From NCBI RefSeq assembly GCF_001668615.1, contig NZ_LZMC01000055.1, forward strand, positions 179,838 through 243,837: a stretch of 64,000 nt of DNA. Reading direction: 5' to 3'. Below the pieces are notes generated by a model. It did no database searches, was not told the DNA's origin, and saw only the letters and a list, made by a program, of their open reading frames with translations. This DNA comes from Mycobacterium sp. 1274761.0. GTDB lineage: Bacteria; Actinomycetota; Actinomycetes; Mycobacteriales; Mycobacteriaceae. Shown piece after piece: positions 47,790-55,977 of the stretch. Within the stretch, counting starts at the first letter, position 1; each line of letters begins with the position of its first letter. A program made the position numbers and the translations under genes.

Positions 47790-47862
47790 GCCCCTATAGC
47801 TCAGTTGGTAGAGCTACGGACTTTTAATCCGCAGGTCCCAGGTTCGAGCCCTGGTGGGGGCA
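47790..47862 (+). tRNA. tRNA-Lys (TTT), integration site of the element
   Basis: Cloverleaf with acceptor GCCCCTA/TGGGGGC, D-loop AGCTCAGTTGGTAGAGC, anticodon loop CTTTTAA (TTT), T-loop GTTCGAGCC and discriminator A. CCA is encoded at 47863-47865. The 3' part from 47819 is repeated at 60510, so this is the intact, rebuilt gene at the left end of the integrated element. The chromosomal sequence at the right copy has no CCA after the discriminator base. Confidence 0.97.
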
Positions 47863-47863
47863 C
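47819..47863. repeat. attL core, 45 bp direct repeat (left copy)
   Basis: This run spans the anticodon arm, variable loop, T-arm and acceptor 3' strand of tRNA-Lys and is identical over 45 bp to 60510-60554. The bases on both sides differ (G/C before, C/G after), which fixes the limits of the duplication. Tyrosine integrases commonly use such tRNA 3' ends. Confidence 0.95.
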
Positions 47864-47937
47864 CAAGCCAAACGTCCAAGTCGTGGCGCTACTGGCGGGC
47901 AGCGGACGTCACCCGGCGCGCGCACAAGCGGCGCTCA

Positions 47938-47963
47938 CGTCCACAGCAGGTCCACAAGTGGAC
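47938..47963. promoter_or_regulatory. Candidate integrase arm sites near attL
   Basis: CGTCCACA (47938), then GGTCCACA with an inverted GTGGAC (47949-47963) lie about 80-145 bp inside attL. The same CGTCCACA motif occurs twice near attR (60340, 60351). The 266 bp between tRNA-Lys and the first gene hold nothing else that is recognisable, so these are candidate arm-type binding sites. Inference only. Confidence 0.35.
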
Positions 47964-48131
47964 AGAGTGCAACTCTAGGTTTACCGCGCAACAACTTCGG
48001 GCCAGCCGCTGACCTATGCAGGCTATTGACGGTGACCAAGGCGTGTTCAGCGTGAAGGGTCGTTGCCATTCGATACCGTGTCCGACACGCTTGGAGGCGC
48101 AAGGCATATACAGGGCGGGGCAAGAAAGACC

Positions 48132-49625
48132 ATGACAGACGACGTGATCCGTGTTGAACACGTATTCAAGATCTCCGGAGTACCGACTCACACTTTCGTA
48201 ACGCCTAGTAACGACACCAAGTTGAAGGTCGCACTACGTACGCCAGGTCGCGGCGTCGTCGTCGAGGGGCCGTCAGGGATTGGCAAGTCGACTGCCGTGC
48301 ATAGGGCCTTAGAGGAACTCGACATTGAAGCTAAGGTCACCAGCCTCTCGGCGCGACGGCCGAGCGACCTCGAACTCATTCGGTCTCTTCCGGAATTGGG
48401 CAACATTGGAACAGTAATTGTTGACGATTTCCATCGACTGCCTGCGGACGACCAAAAGATGCTCGCCGACTACCTCAAGGTGTTAGCCGATACTGAGGAT
48501 CCTGATAACAAGCTGGTCGTCGTTGGTATCAACCAGGCTGGTGTAGGCCTAATTAGGTTCTCTACAGATATCGTCAACCGCATCGATCGCATTCAGTTTG
48601 AGCAAGAGCCCGACGCAAAGATCGAGGAGCTCATCACGAAGGGCGAGTCCGCGCTAAACGTCAGCATCGAGGCGCGAGGAGCAATCGTGGACGGTTCACA
48701 AGGCAGCTTTTACGTTGCACAGCTACTTTGTCACGAAATCTGTGTACAACAGCAGGTAACGGAAAGGTGCGAATCGCTAACGCCGGTTACGACTTCCTAT
48801 CCGTCGGCCCGTCGTCAAGTGGTAGAACGTCAACGGACACGATTTGAGGATCCGCTAATTTCCTTTGCCCGGGGGAACAAATTCCGGCCATCTGGCAGAG
48901 CTCCGTACTTTCATATTCTCAAGTGGCTGACCGAATCCTCCGATTGGACAATAAATCTCGACGAAGAAGCCCGGCGGCACAAAATGCAGGAAATCAGTGT
49001 CCGGCAGGTAATTGACCAAGATTACATTAGCTACTTATTCGAGTCACCGGCTATTTCTGAGATTCTCCACTACAATGTCATTAATCACACTCTGTCAATC
49101 GAAGATCCGCAGTTGATGTATTACTTGCGAAACATTGACTGGCCACGATTTACGGATGAAGTCGGATTCACAAATCTTCAGCCACAGAAGCCATACGATA
49201 TAGCGTTATCTTTCGCCGGTGAAGATCGAGAGTTCGCAGAGCACCTCCGAAATTATCTCGAAGAGCACGATTTAAGCGTGTTCTATGACAAGAGCGAAGA
49301 ATCTAAAATCATGGCCAACGACGTTGAGGCGGTGCTAGGCCCGAAGTATTCAACCGAAAGCCGTTTTGTAGTAGCCATACTGGGCGAGAAATATGGCTTA
49401 AAGAAGTGGACCTTGTTCGAATCCGAGAATTACGTCCACCGGATCGAGGCTTTTGAGGTAATCCCTATCGTTTCGACCAAAGTGCCAGAAAACGCTTTCG
49501 ACCCACTGAGAAATATCGGTGGACGCAGGTTTGATCCACAAGGGGACTTGGCGGCCCAGGCGCGCGAGATTGCCGGAGCCATCGCGGCGAAACTGTCTGA
49601 GTCGGCGCGCAGCGGAAGGCAATGA
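48132..49625 (+). CDS. P-loop ATPase-TIR fusion protein (candidate defence effector)
   Basis: A 497-residue protein. The N-terminal half is an AAA/STAND-like ATPase: Walker A GPSGIGKST at residues 46-54, Walker B TVIVDDF at 94-100 and a sensor-like VVVGINQAG at 129-137. A helical middle part (about 160-345) has no known motif. The C-terminal TIR domain (about 354-495) starts YDIALSFAGEDREFAEHL and contains the catalytic glutamate in KWTLFESEN at E430. Bacterial TIR domains of this kind can cleave NAD. ATG at 48132 is preferred to an upstream TTG. It is followed 16 bp later by the membrane gene, and the DNA is visibly more A/T-rich than the flanks. A defence role is inferred from domains and location. 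Confidence 0.8.
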   Translation: MTDDVIRVEHVFKISGVPTHTFVTPSNDTKLKVALRTPGRGVVVEGPSGIGKSTAVHRALEELDIEAKVTSLSARRPSDLELIRSLPELGNIGTVIVDDFHRLPADDQKMLADYLKVLADTEDPDNKLVVVGINQAGVGLIRFSTDIVNRIDRIQFEQEPDAKIEELITKGESALNVSIEARGAIVDGSQGSFYVAQLLCHEICVQQQVTERCESLTPVTTSYPSARRQVVERQRTRFEDPLISFARGNKFRPSGRAPYFHILKWLTESSDWTINLDEEARRHKMQEISVRQVIDQDYISYLFESPAISEILHYNVINHTLSIEDPQLMYYLRNIDWPRFTDEVGFTNLQPQKPYDIALSFAGEDREFAEHLRNYLEEHDLSVFYDKSEESKIMANDVEAVLGPKYSTESRFVVAILGEKYGLKKWTLFESENYVHRIEAFEVIPIVSTKVPENAFDPLRNIGGRRFDPQGDLAAQAREIAGAIAAKLSESARSGRQ

Positions 49626-49641
49626 CGGCTTAGGGCGATCC

Positions 49642-50604
49642 ATGGAGTTCTGGGACACATTCAATGACTTCAGGCGTTCTACGCGCCTTGTTCTAGTTGT
49701 GTCGCTAGTGCTGGGCGTCGCCGCGCTGACAGTCGGCCTGGTCTTGGACGAAATTAAGCCGAAGTGGTTAGACGGCTTGAACTTCCTGCCCAACATTTGG
49801 TCTGGGCTAACTGGATTTCTGATCGGCGCGCCATTTGCACTAGTTGTGTTGGCCACCTTTACCTTTCAACGTGAAGAACGAGTTGCGCTTGAGCGGGTCA
49901 ATAGATTGACCGCTCTGGCGTGGGATGATTTCAGGCAGGGTTCACTCGAGCTTGCGTCCAGCGATCGGGTTCAAGCATTATTAGAAACAAAAGGATTGAA
50001 GAAAGTAAGCAACGGCATAACGAAACTCCTTATCGATTATGAGAACCTAAATGAACCAGATCAACAGACCTACTCTCGGCTCGCAAATGAAGTTACGGAG
50101 AGAATGAAAGTTTTATACACTCAGCGTATATATTTCGTCGGAGAGATTTACACAGGTAAGCAAGGTGTAGGCCGGCCTCTGACTACAGAAGGCTTCCAAT
50201 GGGCGTGGTCGGACCTAAGATCCAAATGGCATGTACTTGACCAATATATCCGGCTGCAACGCCTAGAATGCGGTCTTGCATGGTTGCCTCATGGTACGAA
50301 TGCGCTTCTAGCGAATGCTATGTCTCCGCAGCTTCATCCGCTTGTTGAACTATGCGCAATTGATGAGTTTATTTTCCGTAAGGAAGCGAACTCGTACCCG
50401 ACAAATTCATCCGGTGAGATGCACACAAAGCCCGAAGATATTCTGAAAAAAGCGCGCTCTGATCACTACGATCTGCGTGTCCACGAGTACTGTGCCGCGG
50501 CGGAAGATGCATGGACGAAGCTACACGCGCTCCGTATAGCGGTCCTGGCTGTTGAGAAATCGGACTGGCCTGCTGGTGCCGGTGAGCCGGTCCATTTTGG
50601 CTAG
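49642..50604 (+). CDS. Two-helix membrane protein, partner of the ATPase-TIR gene
   Basis: A 320-residue protein of unknown family. Two membrane segments lie at the N-terminus: LVLVVSLVLGVAALTVGLVL (about 16-35) and GLTGFLIGAPFALVVLATFTF (about 55-75), with a short outside loop. The other 245 residues are charged and helical, probably in the cytosol, and carry no known motif. The start is 16 bp after the ATPase-TIR stop, so the two genes form an operon. It may be a membrane sensor or effector of the TIR protein. Its end overlaps the convergent integrase by 4 bp (CTAG). Confidence 0.75.
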   Translation: MEFWDTFNDFRRSTRLVLVVSLVLGVAALTVGLVLDEIKPKWLDGLNFLPNIWSGLTGFLIGAPFALVVLATFTFQREERVALERVNRLTALAWDDFRQGSLELASSDRVQALLETKGLKKVSNGITKLLIDYENLNEPDQQTYSRLANEVTERMKVLYTQRIYFVGEIYTGKQGVGRPLTTEGFQWAWSDLRSKWHVLDQYIRLQRLECGLAWLPHGTNALLANAMSPQLHPLVELCAIDEFIFRKEANSYPTNSSGEMHTKPEDILKKARSDHYDLRVHEYCAAAEDAWTKLHALRIAVLAVEKSDWPAGAGEPVHFG

Positions 50605-51947
50605 CTCGCTCCTCGCCCTGCAAGTGGCATCACGTTCTTCGTGAAGTGTGTACTGCCTCGGCCGACCTTCGGTGCGGCGAGTTCGTCCTCACGGATGTAA
50701 TCGGCATAGGTACATAGGGTCAGTACGAAACTGGAGTGCCCCAGCCACTTGGAAACCTGCATGTAGTGCTCGCCCGCCGACAGGTTCATCGTCGCGAAGG
50801 TATGGCGCAGGTCGTGAAACCGTACGGACCCTAGGCCAAGAGCCTTCGTCGCGGGCTGCAGGTAGTTGTCGTACAGGTTGTCGGCCACGACAGGATGCGC
50901 CCAATCGAAGCTGTGGCGGCTGAGCCGACCAGGAAACAGCGGCGCGTGCGGGTACCTGCGGGCAAAGGGGTGGATTCGGGACAAGTAGTCCCTCATCTCA
51001 TCGGCCAGCCACGGCGCTAGCGGCACTACCCGATCGGTGCTCGCGTCGCTCTTAGGTGTGCCGTACACCCAAGTTCCGGACTTTCGGGCAGCAGTCCGAA
51101 CAACGCGGATGCTTCCAACCGTGGCGGGGTGGGTGGACAAGGTGACGTCCTGCACCTGTAGACCCTGAAGCTCAGCGGCCCGGACACCGGTGTGGGCGGC
51201 GAACAGGACGGCGAGCGCGTAGACCTCGTTGCCCTTGGTGTTGGCAATCCAGTCGCATACCGACGCCACTTGGTTGGCGGTCAGCGGATGGTGGGAGAAC
51301 GGAGTCTCGCCCGCTACAGCGCGGCGCTTCGTGGTGTGCCGTCGGCCCGACACAACCGGGTTGCTTTGGATGGCCTGATCGTCCTGCGCGGTGTCGAGAA
51401 TGCGCTTCAGCGTTCCGATGATCTGCTTCACCGTGGCGGGTGAGCGATGGACTGTCTGCACTGTTTTCTTGCGCTTCGGGTCCGGCTTGCCGCGCGTGAC
51501 GAAGCTGCGGCGCTGATGTGGCGCCAACAACCGCGCGCGAAAACTCGTCACGTCCGCCGTGGTGATGGAGGCGACCGGCCTGCTACCGAATACTGGCGCA
51601 ATGTGCGTGCGGTAGATCTTCTCGTAGCCCTGGATGGTGCTGTCGTCGATGGTGCCCGCCAGGCTCTCCAGGTATTGCTTGGCGTACTCCCCTAGCGGCC
51701 GATCGGCCTTCGCCTTCTGGCTTGACGGGTCTACGCCGCGTGCGCTGTCTAGCTCGTCTTCGATCTTGCGTAGACGCGCCTTGGCCTTCTTCTCGCTATC
51801 GAAGGTCTCGGACGTCTGCTTGAAGGTGCCGGTTGGTGCTCCGAACTCATCGCGGACAGGCTCACGCCACCGAACCTGATAGCTGATGACCGGATTGCCG
51901 CGCTTGTCGAGCTTGCCGGTTGTGCGCTTGCGGATCGTCGCGGCCAT
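50601..51947 (-). CDS. int: Tyrosine integrase
   Basis: A 448-residue phage-type integrase. The catalytic set is complete: R256 (HTGVRAAEL), K299, H378 and R381 (FHDLRHTFATM), H404 (LGHSSF) and Y414 (CTYADY). The N-terminal part has an arm-binding-like domain (RKRTTGKLDKRGNPVISYQVRW) and a SAM-like core domain. It probably integrates the element at tRNA-Lys. It starts at the last base of the serine recombinase gene (TAATG overlap), so the two are translated together. Confidence 0.93.
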   Translation of the reverse strand: MAATIRKRTTGKLDKRGNPVISYQVRWREPVRDEFGAPTGTFKQTSETFDSEKKAKARLRKIEDELDSARGVDPSSQKAKADRPLGEYAKQYLESLAGTIDDSTIQGYEKIYRTHIAPVFGSRPVASITTADVTSFRARLLAPHQRRSFVTRGKPDPKRKKTVQTVHRSPATVKQIIGTLKRILDTAQDDQAIQSNPVVSGRRHTTKRRAVAGETPFSHHPLTANQVASVCDWIANTKGNEVYALAVLFAAHTGVRAAELQGLQVQDVTLSTHPATVGSIRVVRTAARKSGTWVYGTPKSDASTDRVVPLAPWLADEMRDYLSRIHPFARRYPHAPLFPGRLSRHSFDWAHPVVADNLYDNYLQPATKALGLGSVRFHDLRHTFATMNLSAGEHYMQVSKWLGHSSFVLTLCTYADYIREDELAAPKVGRGSTHFTKNVMPLAGRGAS

Positions 51948-52624
51948 TACGCGGACACCTCCGCCGTGGCGCTGGCGTAGATGCGCCGAACCGAGGACGG
52001 CTGCCAGCTCGGATTGCCTAGTGGGCTTAGGACTTTCTCTGCCGTAAGTGCTGCAGCGATAGCGTCGTAGGTTGAGCCGGCCTCCCTGTCCCGCACAATG
52101 CGCCGAATCACCGAAGCCGCAGCAGCTCTAGGTCTTCCGATGCGCTCGCCTCTGCGCTTCTTCGCGGCAAGCGCGGCTTTCGTACGCTCGCTAATCAGCT
52201 CACGCTCGTACTGTGCGAAGTTGACGAGGTTCATCGCCATCATGCGGCCTGCCGCAGTGGTCAGGTCAAGGCCGAGGTCCAAGATCACCAGCGACCACCC
52301 TTGTGCCTGTGCAGCCTCGATGATATTCGCCGCGTTTACGATTGATCGGCTGAGGCGGTCCAGCTTCGCGACCACCAAACCGTCGCCTTGCCCAGAAGCC
52401 AACAGTTGCAACGCCTCCTGCAGCTTTGGGCCGATGGCCTTGCCGGATACGCCTTCGTCGGCGAAGTGCTCAACAGTCCAGCTGCGCCGTGCGGCCTCAG
52501 ATTCGATGGTCTCGCGTTGTGCCTCTAGTCCGTTACGCCTGTCGGCTTGTTCGTCGGTGCTGACGCGCGTGTAGCCAAACATCAACGGTTGCACCGGTTC
52601 TCGTGTGTCTGCCTTCGTCGGCAT
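51947..52624 (-). CDS. Small serine recombinase (resolvase/invertase type)
   Basis: A 225-residue serine recombinase. The catalytic Ser is S22 in FGYTRVSTDEQ; R90 and R93 of KLDRLSRS, and YERELISERTKAALAAKKRRG are typical. A C-terminal helix-turn-helix follows (IRRIVRDREAGSTYDAIAAAL). It is too short for a large serine integrase. It sits directly upstream of, and overlaps, the tyrosine integrase. A resolvase, inversion or plasmid-dimer role is more likely than integration. Confidence 0.9.
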   Translation of the reverse strand: MPTKADTREPVQPLMFGYTRVSTDEQADRRNGLEAQRETIESEAARRSWTVEHFADEGVSGKAIGPKLQEALQLLASGQGDGLVVAKLDRLSRSIVNAANIIEAAQAQGWSLVILDLGLDLTTAAGRMMAMNLVNFAQYERELISERTKAALAAKKRRGERIGRPRAAAASVIRRIVRDREAGSTYDAIAAALTAEKVLSPLGNPSWQPSSVRRIYASATAEVSA

Positions 52625-52735
52625 GTCGTATGTCCCCTTCGGTTGGGGCGTAACCGAGCGGTTGCGCCTTACGCCTTAACTTTTAGCCGACCGGTACAAC
52701 CGCGGCTACAATTCCTGAACTGCATGTTCTCGCCT

Positions 52736-53746
52736 CTACGGTCGCCGGTACCGCTTGTGTGGTCCTTCGATGGCCTTCAGCGCACCTATCTGGCGATTCG
52801 CCTCGTTGGCCGCACGGATCGCGGCCTCGCCGGTGATGTGCCGTGCGGGTGGCTGAGCGCCACGCTCGCGGCCGGTCTCGCGCGGCCTAGGCTGTCGCAA
52901 TGCGCCGTCTTCGGCAGACGGTGTTTCCTGCTGCCCGCTAACGCTCGCACTTTGGTAGTCACCGTCTCGTGGGTGGGGGGTCGAGTTCCGAAATTCCCGC
53001 CGCGCGCAACTTTCACTGGTTTCGCCTTGGTCGGGCGCCTCGCCTTGGGTAGGTGGTTGGGTCTGTACGCCTTCAGCACCGATAGCGAAGCCGGCGAAAC
53101 CGTCGTCTGTATCCGGAACGCCTCTAGCTCTACGAGATTCAGCACGAGTACCGCTAGCAATGTCATCAAACAGTTCCTCGTAGGGCTTTGTTTCGCCCTG
53201 AGAAAGTACGACTTCCGCAGGCGGCTTCAGGCCTGCCCGGTCCAGCGCATCGCGGATAGCGGCAAGCTTGACCGCCTCGCCTTCGGCGGTAAGTGCTATG
53301 CCGAGTAGCTGTTTGGCCATTAGGTCAGCTGCGTTCTCTAATCGCGCTCGTGCAGCGGCTTTCACATGCTTCGCAGCTCCACCGTGGAAGCGGCACACGG
53401 TGCTGCCGAGTATTGCTGCGTTCTTGCATTGCTCGCCTGTCTTCTTGTGGGCGCGGCACCTTCTATCGGGCGTTGGACCGTGTGGCCAGTCCCGGCCGTC
53501 CGCCGTCTTCTGCCCCTGCTCCGCTTCGATGGGTGTATCGCTTACATAGCTATTCGCCCTCGGGATGACAGCCGGAAGGTTATCGCTGTCTACGATTTCC
53601 TCTGCCTCAACGTCGATGATGTTGTTCTCGTCGCCCATTTGCGTCTCCGAATCTTCCTGTCCTACTGGCATTTCCGCAGATCGCGACTGTTCGCCTGCGC
53701 TGAGCTGGGAAAAGGTGGTTTTGGTGGTTTTCTCTGATTCGCCCAT
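52736..53746 (-). CDS. Element protein with a Cys/His metal-binding motif
   Basis: A 336-residue hydrophilic protein. A putative zinc site C97-x2-H100-x6-C107-x10-C118-x2-H121 (in CRAHKKTGEQCKNAA and CRFHGG) is followed by a helical domain AKQLLGIALTAEGEAVKLAAIRDALDRAGLK. The C-terminal third is disordered, Arg/Gln/Glu-rich. Similar HGG-type proteins occur in actinobacterial prophages, where some sit at the terminase small-subunit place, but no assignment is safe. The start (ATG 53746, or GTG 53755) lies in the loop of a long hairpin. Confidence 0.65.
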   Translation of the reverse strand: MGESEKTTKTTFSQLSAGEQSRSAEMPVGQEDSETQMGDENNIIDVEAEEIVDSDNLPAVIPRANSYVSDTPIEAEQGQKTADGRDWPHGPTPDRRCRAHKKTGEQCKNAAILGSTVCRFHGGAAKHVKAAARARLENAADLMAKQLLGIALTAEGEAVKLAAIRDALDRAGLKPPAEVVLSQGETKPYEELFDDIASGTRAESRRARGVPDTDDGFAGFAIGAEGVQTQPPTQGEAPDQGETSESCARREFRNSTPHPRDGDYQSASVSGQQETPSAEDGALRQPRPRETGRERGAQPPARHITGEAAIRAANEANRQIGALKAIEGPHKRYRRP

Positions 53747-53825
53747 AGGCCTCACTAGCTCGACAGCGCCATTGGCATCTAGGCAGATACTTCAAAACCA
53801 CCAAAACCACCTTTCCGCAGCTCAG
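53700..53825. repeat. 32 bp near-perfect inverted repeat enclosing a start codon
   Basis: Arms 53700-53731 and 53794-53825 match at 30 of 32 bases as inverted copies, with GGTGGTTTTGGTGG in the core and a 62 bp spacer. In the minus-strand transcript they would form a very stable stem whose loop holds the ribosome site and start of the Cys/His gene. The left arm overlaps the stop of the helicase gene; the right arm encodes the early Thr/Lys residues of the next gene. It could be a translation switch, a processing site or part of a replication origin. Confidence 0.8.
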
Positions 53826-55327
53826 AACACATTTCCGACGCCCGCCTTCGGCCGCAGCCCCTCCACGCACGCGCGGTTCTTCAGGTGCTTGAAGTCTTTG
53901 TCTCGCAGCGTCTGCAGGAACTCCTGAATGCCCATCTGCTTTGCTCGTGGGTGACTGACCGGACCGTGTGCCTCGACAGCACTGGCCCACTCGTTGTAGT
54001 CATCAAGCAACACTTTGGCTTTGGTCTGATAGGCCTTTCCGGCACCGCGTTCGCAGCACTCGTCAATCCAGCGCTCGACGCTGTCGTTGCGGTGTCGGTG
54101 TTCCTGCGTTGCAGCCTTCACAGCGGCCGGGACGACTAGCTTGCTGCCGTCACGCCAGTAGCGCAGCAGTCCGGCATAGGCCCACATGAAGATTCCATCA
54201 GCCTCTTTCTTCAACTGCTCGTCGATGTCGGGAACCCGGTTCGGGTCGTCTAGCGCGAAGTGGCGTGGAAAGTCGATGACCATTAGGCGGTCCCAGATCG
54301 CCGCACCCTGTCCTGTGACGTGCGGGACGTGGTTGGTGACCATCACGGCCAGCCAACTGCGATGGAACCGTATGTTGTCCTGCTTCATACGGCGCGCTGT
54401 ATGTGTTCCGCCACCCGTGGCATCCTTCACCAGCGCCTCGGACAGCCGCGCGCCTTGCTCTGTTTCGTTGATGATCGCCAGGCGGGAGCCCATCAGGTCC
54501 GTCTGACTGGTGGAGTGTGCGCCGGGGCTAGAAGTGAACAGGTCGCGTGCCGCCGTGACCGCGTAGTCACCGAGTACATGGCACATCACCCGCTCAAACA
54601 CGCCTTTGCCGTTACGGCCGTTGCCGAAGAAGATCACCAGCACGTGTTCGAGCTGGGTGCCGACAAGTGCCAGGCCCATCAGAACCTGTAGGAAGTCACG
54701 CACTTCCTCGTCGGGAAGGACGCTTTCGAGGAAGCGTTGCCAATTCGGGCAGTGCTGTGCAGGGTCGAACTGGTCCGCGTGGTAGGTGGCGTTGCACACC
54801 TTTGTTATTAGGTGAGCGGGATCGTGCGGATTGTGGAAGTCACCGGTTTTTAGGTTCAGTGTGCCGTTCTGCACGTTGATCAGATACGGGTCGTTGTCTA
54901 GGTCGATCGGCCGCACCGCGAACCTATACGCCGAGCGCGCAATCTCTTTGACACCGCGGATACCGGCTGCGCTCTGACAGCTGTACACATCGCTGGTGAG
55001 CTTCTCGGCGTACTTGTTCAGCCGTTCGCTTTTGGCCGGGTCGGTGTCGGCTAGCTCGTTGGCTTGCCTGCGCTTCCGGTCGGCAATGACAAGTGCCCGC
55101 CTGAAGGTTCTGAGGACGAATCGCGTTGACTTCTCTAGTTCGTCAAGGCGCCACCGAACGGAGTCCCAGTAGAACCATCCGACACTAGGGACGTGAATCA
55201 ATTTCTCGGCGAACAGCTTGTGCATGGCCTCAGCCATGCGTACCTGCCCTCTAGTGTGTCGTTCTTCAATGTCGACGTCCTCATGGGCACTGTCCACGGC
55301 GGCAACGTTGGCTGTCGGGTCTGGCAT
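53822..55327 (-). CDS. D5-like primase/SF3 helicase
   Basis: A 501-residue replication protein. The D5_N-like region (about 130-215) has NDPYLINVQNGTLNLKTG and CPNWQRFLESVLPDEE. The SF3 helicase core has Walker A GNGRNGKG at 235-242, Walker B ALAIINETEQ-like RLAIINETEQ (about 282-291) and motif C AVMVTNHVP at about 327-335. No archaeo-eukaryotic primase part is seen at the N-terminus, so it may need a host primase. It suggests the element can replicate after excision. ATG at 55327 gives better ribosome-site spacing than GTG at 55339. Confidence 0.88.
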   Translation of the reverse strand: MPDPTANVAAVDSAHEDVDIEERHTRGQVRMAEAMHKLFAEKLIHVPSVGWFYWDSVRWRLDELEKSTRFVLRTFRRALVIADRKRRQANELADTDPAKSERLNKYAEKLTSDVYSCQSAAGIRGVKEIARSAYRFAVRPIDLDNDPYLINVQNGTLNLKTGDFHNPHDPAHLITKVCNATYHADQFDPAQHCPNWQRFLESVLPDEEVRDFLQVLMGLALVGTQLEHVLVIFFGNGRNGKGVFERVMCHVLGDYAVTAARDLFTSSPGAHSTSQTDLMGSRLAIINETEQGARLSEALVKDATGGGTHTARRMKQDNIRFHRSWLAVMVTNHVPHVTGQGAAIWDRLMVIDFPRHFALDDPNRVPDIDEQLKKEADGIFMWAYAGLLRYWRDGSKLVVPAAVKAATQEHRHRNDSVERWIDECCERGAGKAYQTKAKVLLDDYNEWASAVEAHGPVSHPRAKQMGIQEFLQTLRDKDFKHLKNRACVEGLRPKAGVGNVF

Positions 55328-55408
55328 AATCGCAGTCACTTCCTTCGCGACGTGACTCGTTCTCTCTCACCAGGACTGAGCGGGTCACGTTGCATCCTTT
55401 AGAGGTGG

Positions 55409-55615
55409 TTAGTCCAGCCGTTCACCGGCAAGCCAGGCCTCGACGTCGTTGTGGGCGAAGTAGATACGACCGTTGATTTTTGTGCGCTTCAACGGCTTGT
55501 GGCCTTCGTAGGCCGCTGTGATCACCGAGTTTTCGGTGATGTGTTTCAGGCCGCGAGCACGCGCAATTGCCACGACTTCCGCGCGGTCGTAGTACTGCTG
55601 GGTTGATGCAGTCAT
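55409..55615 (-). CDS. Excisionase-like HTH protein
   Basis: A 68-residue protein with a MerR/excisionase-type helix-turn-helix: QQYYDRAEVVAIARARG, VITAAYEGHKPLKRTKINGRIYF and HNDVEAWLAGE. It would bind DNA at one att arm or regulate the replication gene downstream, 81 bp away. It is one of two such genes on the element. Confidence 0.75.
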   Translation of the reverse strand: MTASTQQYYDRAEVVAIARARGLKHITENSVITAAYEGHKPLKRTKINGRIYFAHNDVEAWLAGERLD

Positions 55616-55739
55616 TTATCTCTCCGATAAATCGCCGGGTCGGGCCGAATGCCCGCCAACCTGCGGCAAAATCGAGGCTAGCCGACGAATGCGCGCCACG
55701 CCGCATCTCAACACGGGAAAGTAATTGGTACACAACGCA

Positions 55740-55808
55740 ATAAGAGCTGCTTCGCCGAAAGAGCCGCGTACAGCCCCTGTATTGGGCCGTACGTTCCTAC
55801 GCTCTTAT
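55740..55808. repeat. Nested inverted repeats in a noncoding gap
   Basis: ATAAGAGC (55740-55747) pairs with GCTCTTAT (55801-55808), and inside this CGTACAGCCC (55767-55776) pairs with GGGCCGTACG (55784-55793) with one mismatch. The whole 360 bp gap from 55616 to 55977 has no convincing gene. It may contain the promoter of the excisionase-replication genes, or an origin. Confidence 0.55.
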
Positions 55809-55977
55809 ATGACGCGGCCGATCCATTAGCCGCTGTATGGCTTCGGATTCCGATTCCGACGCTGCAATCGCATACCTGCCCTACGCGACGCGGCCTGCCC
55901 AGCCCAGCCGCTCAACCAGCCCACCGGCGGAAATCTTTCCGGCGCGCTAGCGAGCGCTCAATGCTCGGTAAGCGCGA

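Noticed and set aside
47345..47865. A CRISPR-like array because of the spaced repeated sequences
   Set aside because: The repeats are the conserved arms of four different tRNA genes, each with a full cloverleaf.
55837..55950. A 37-codon frame starting MASDSDSDAAIAYLPYATRP
   Set aside because: It lies in the structured gap, has no visible ribosome site and no recognisable feature; too weak to call.
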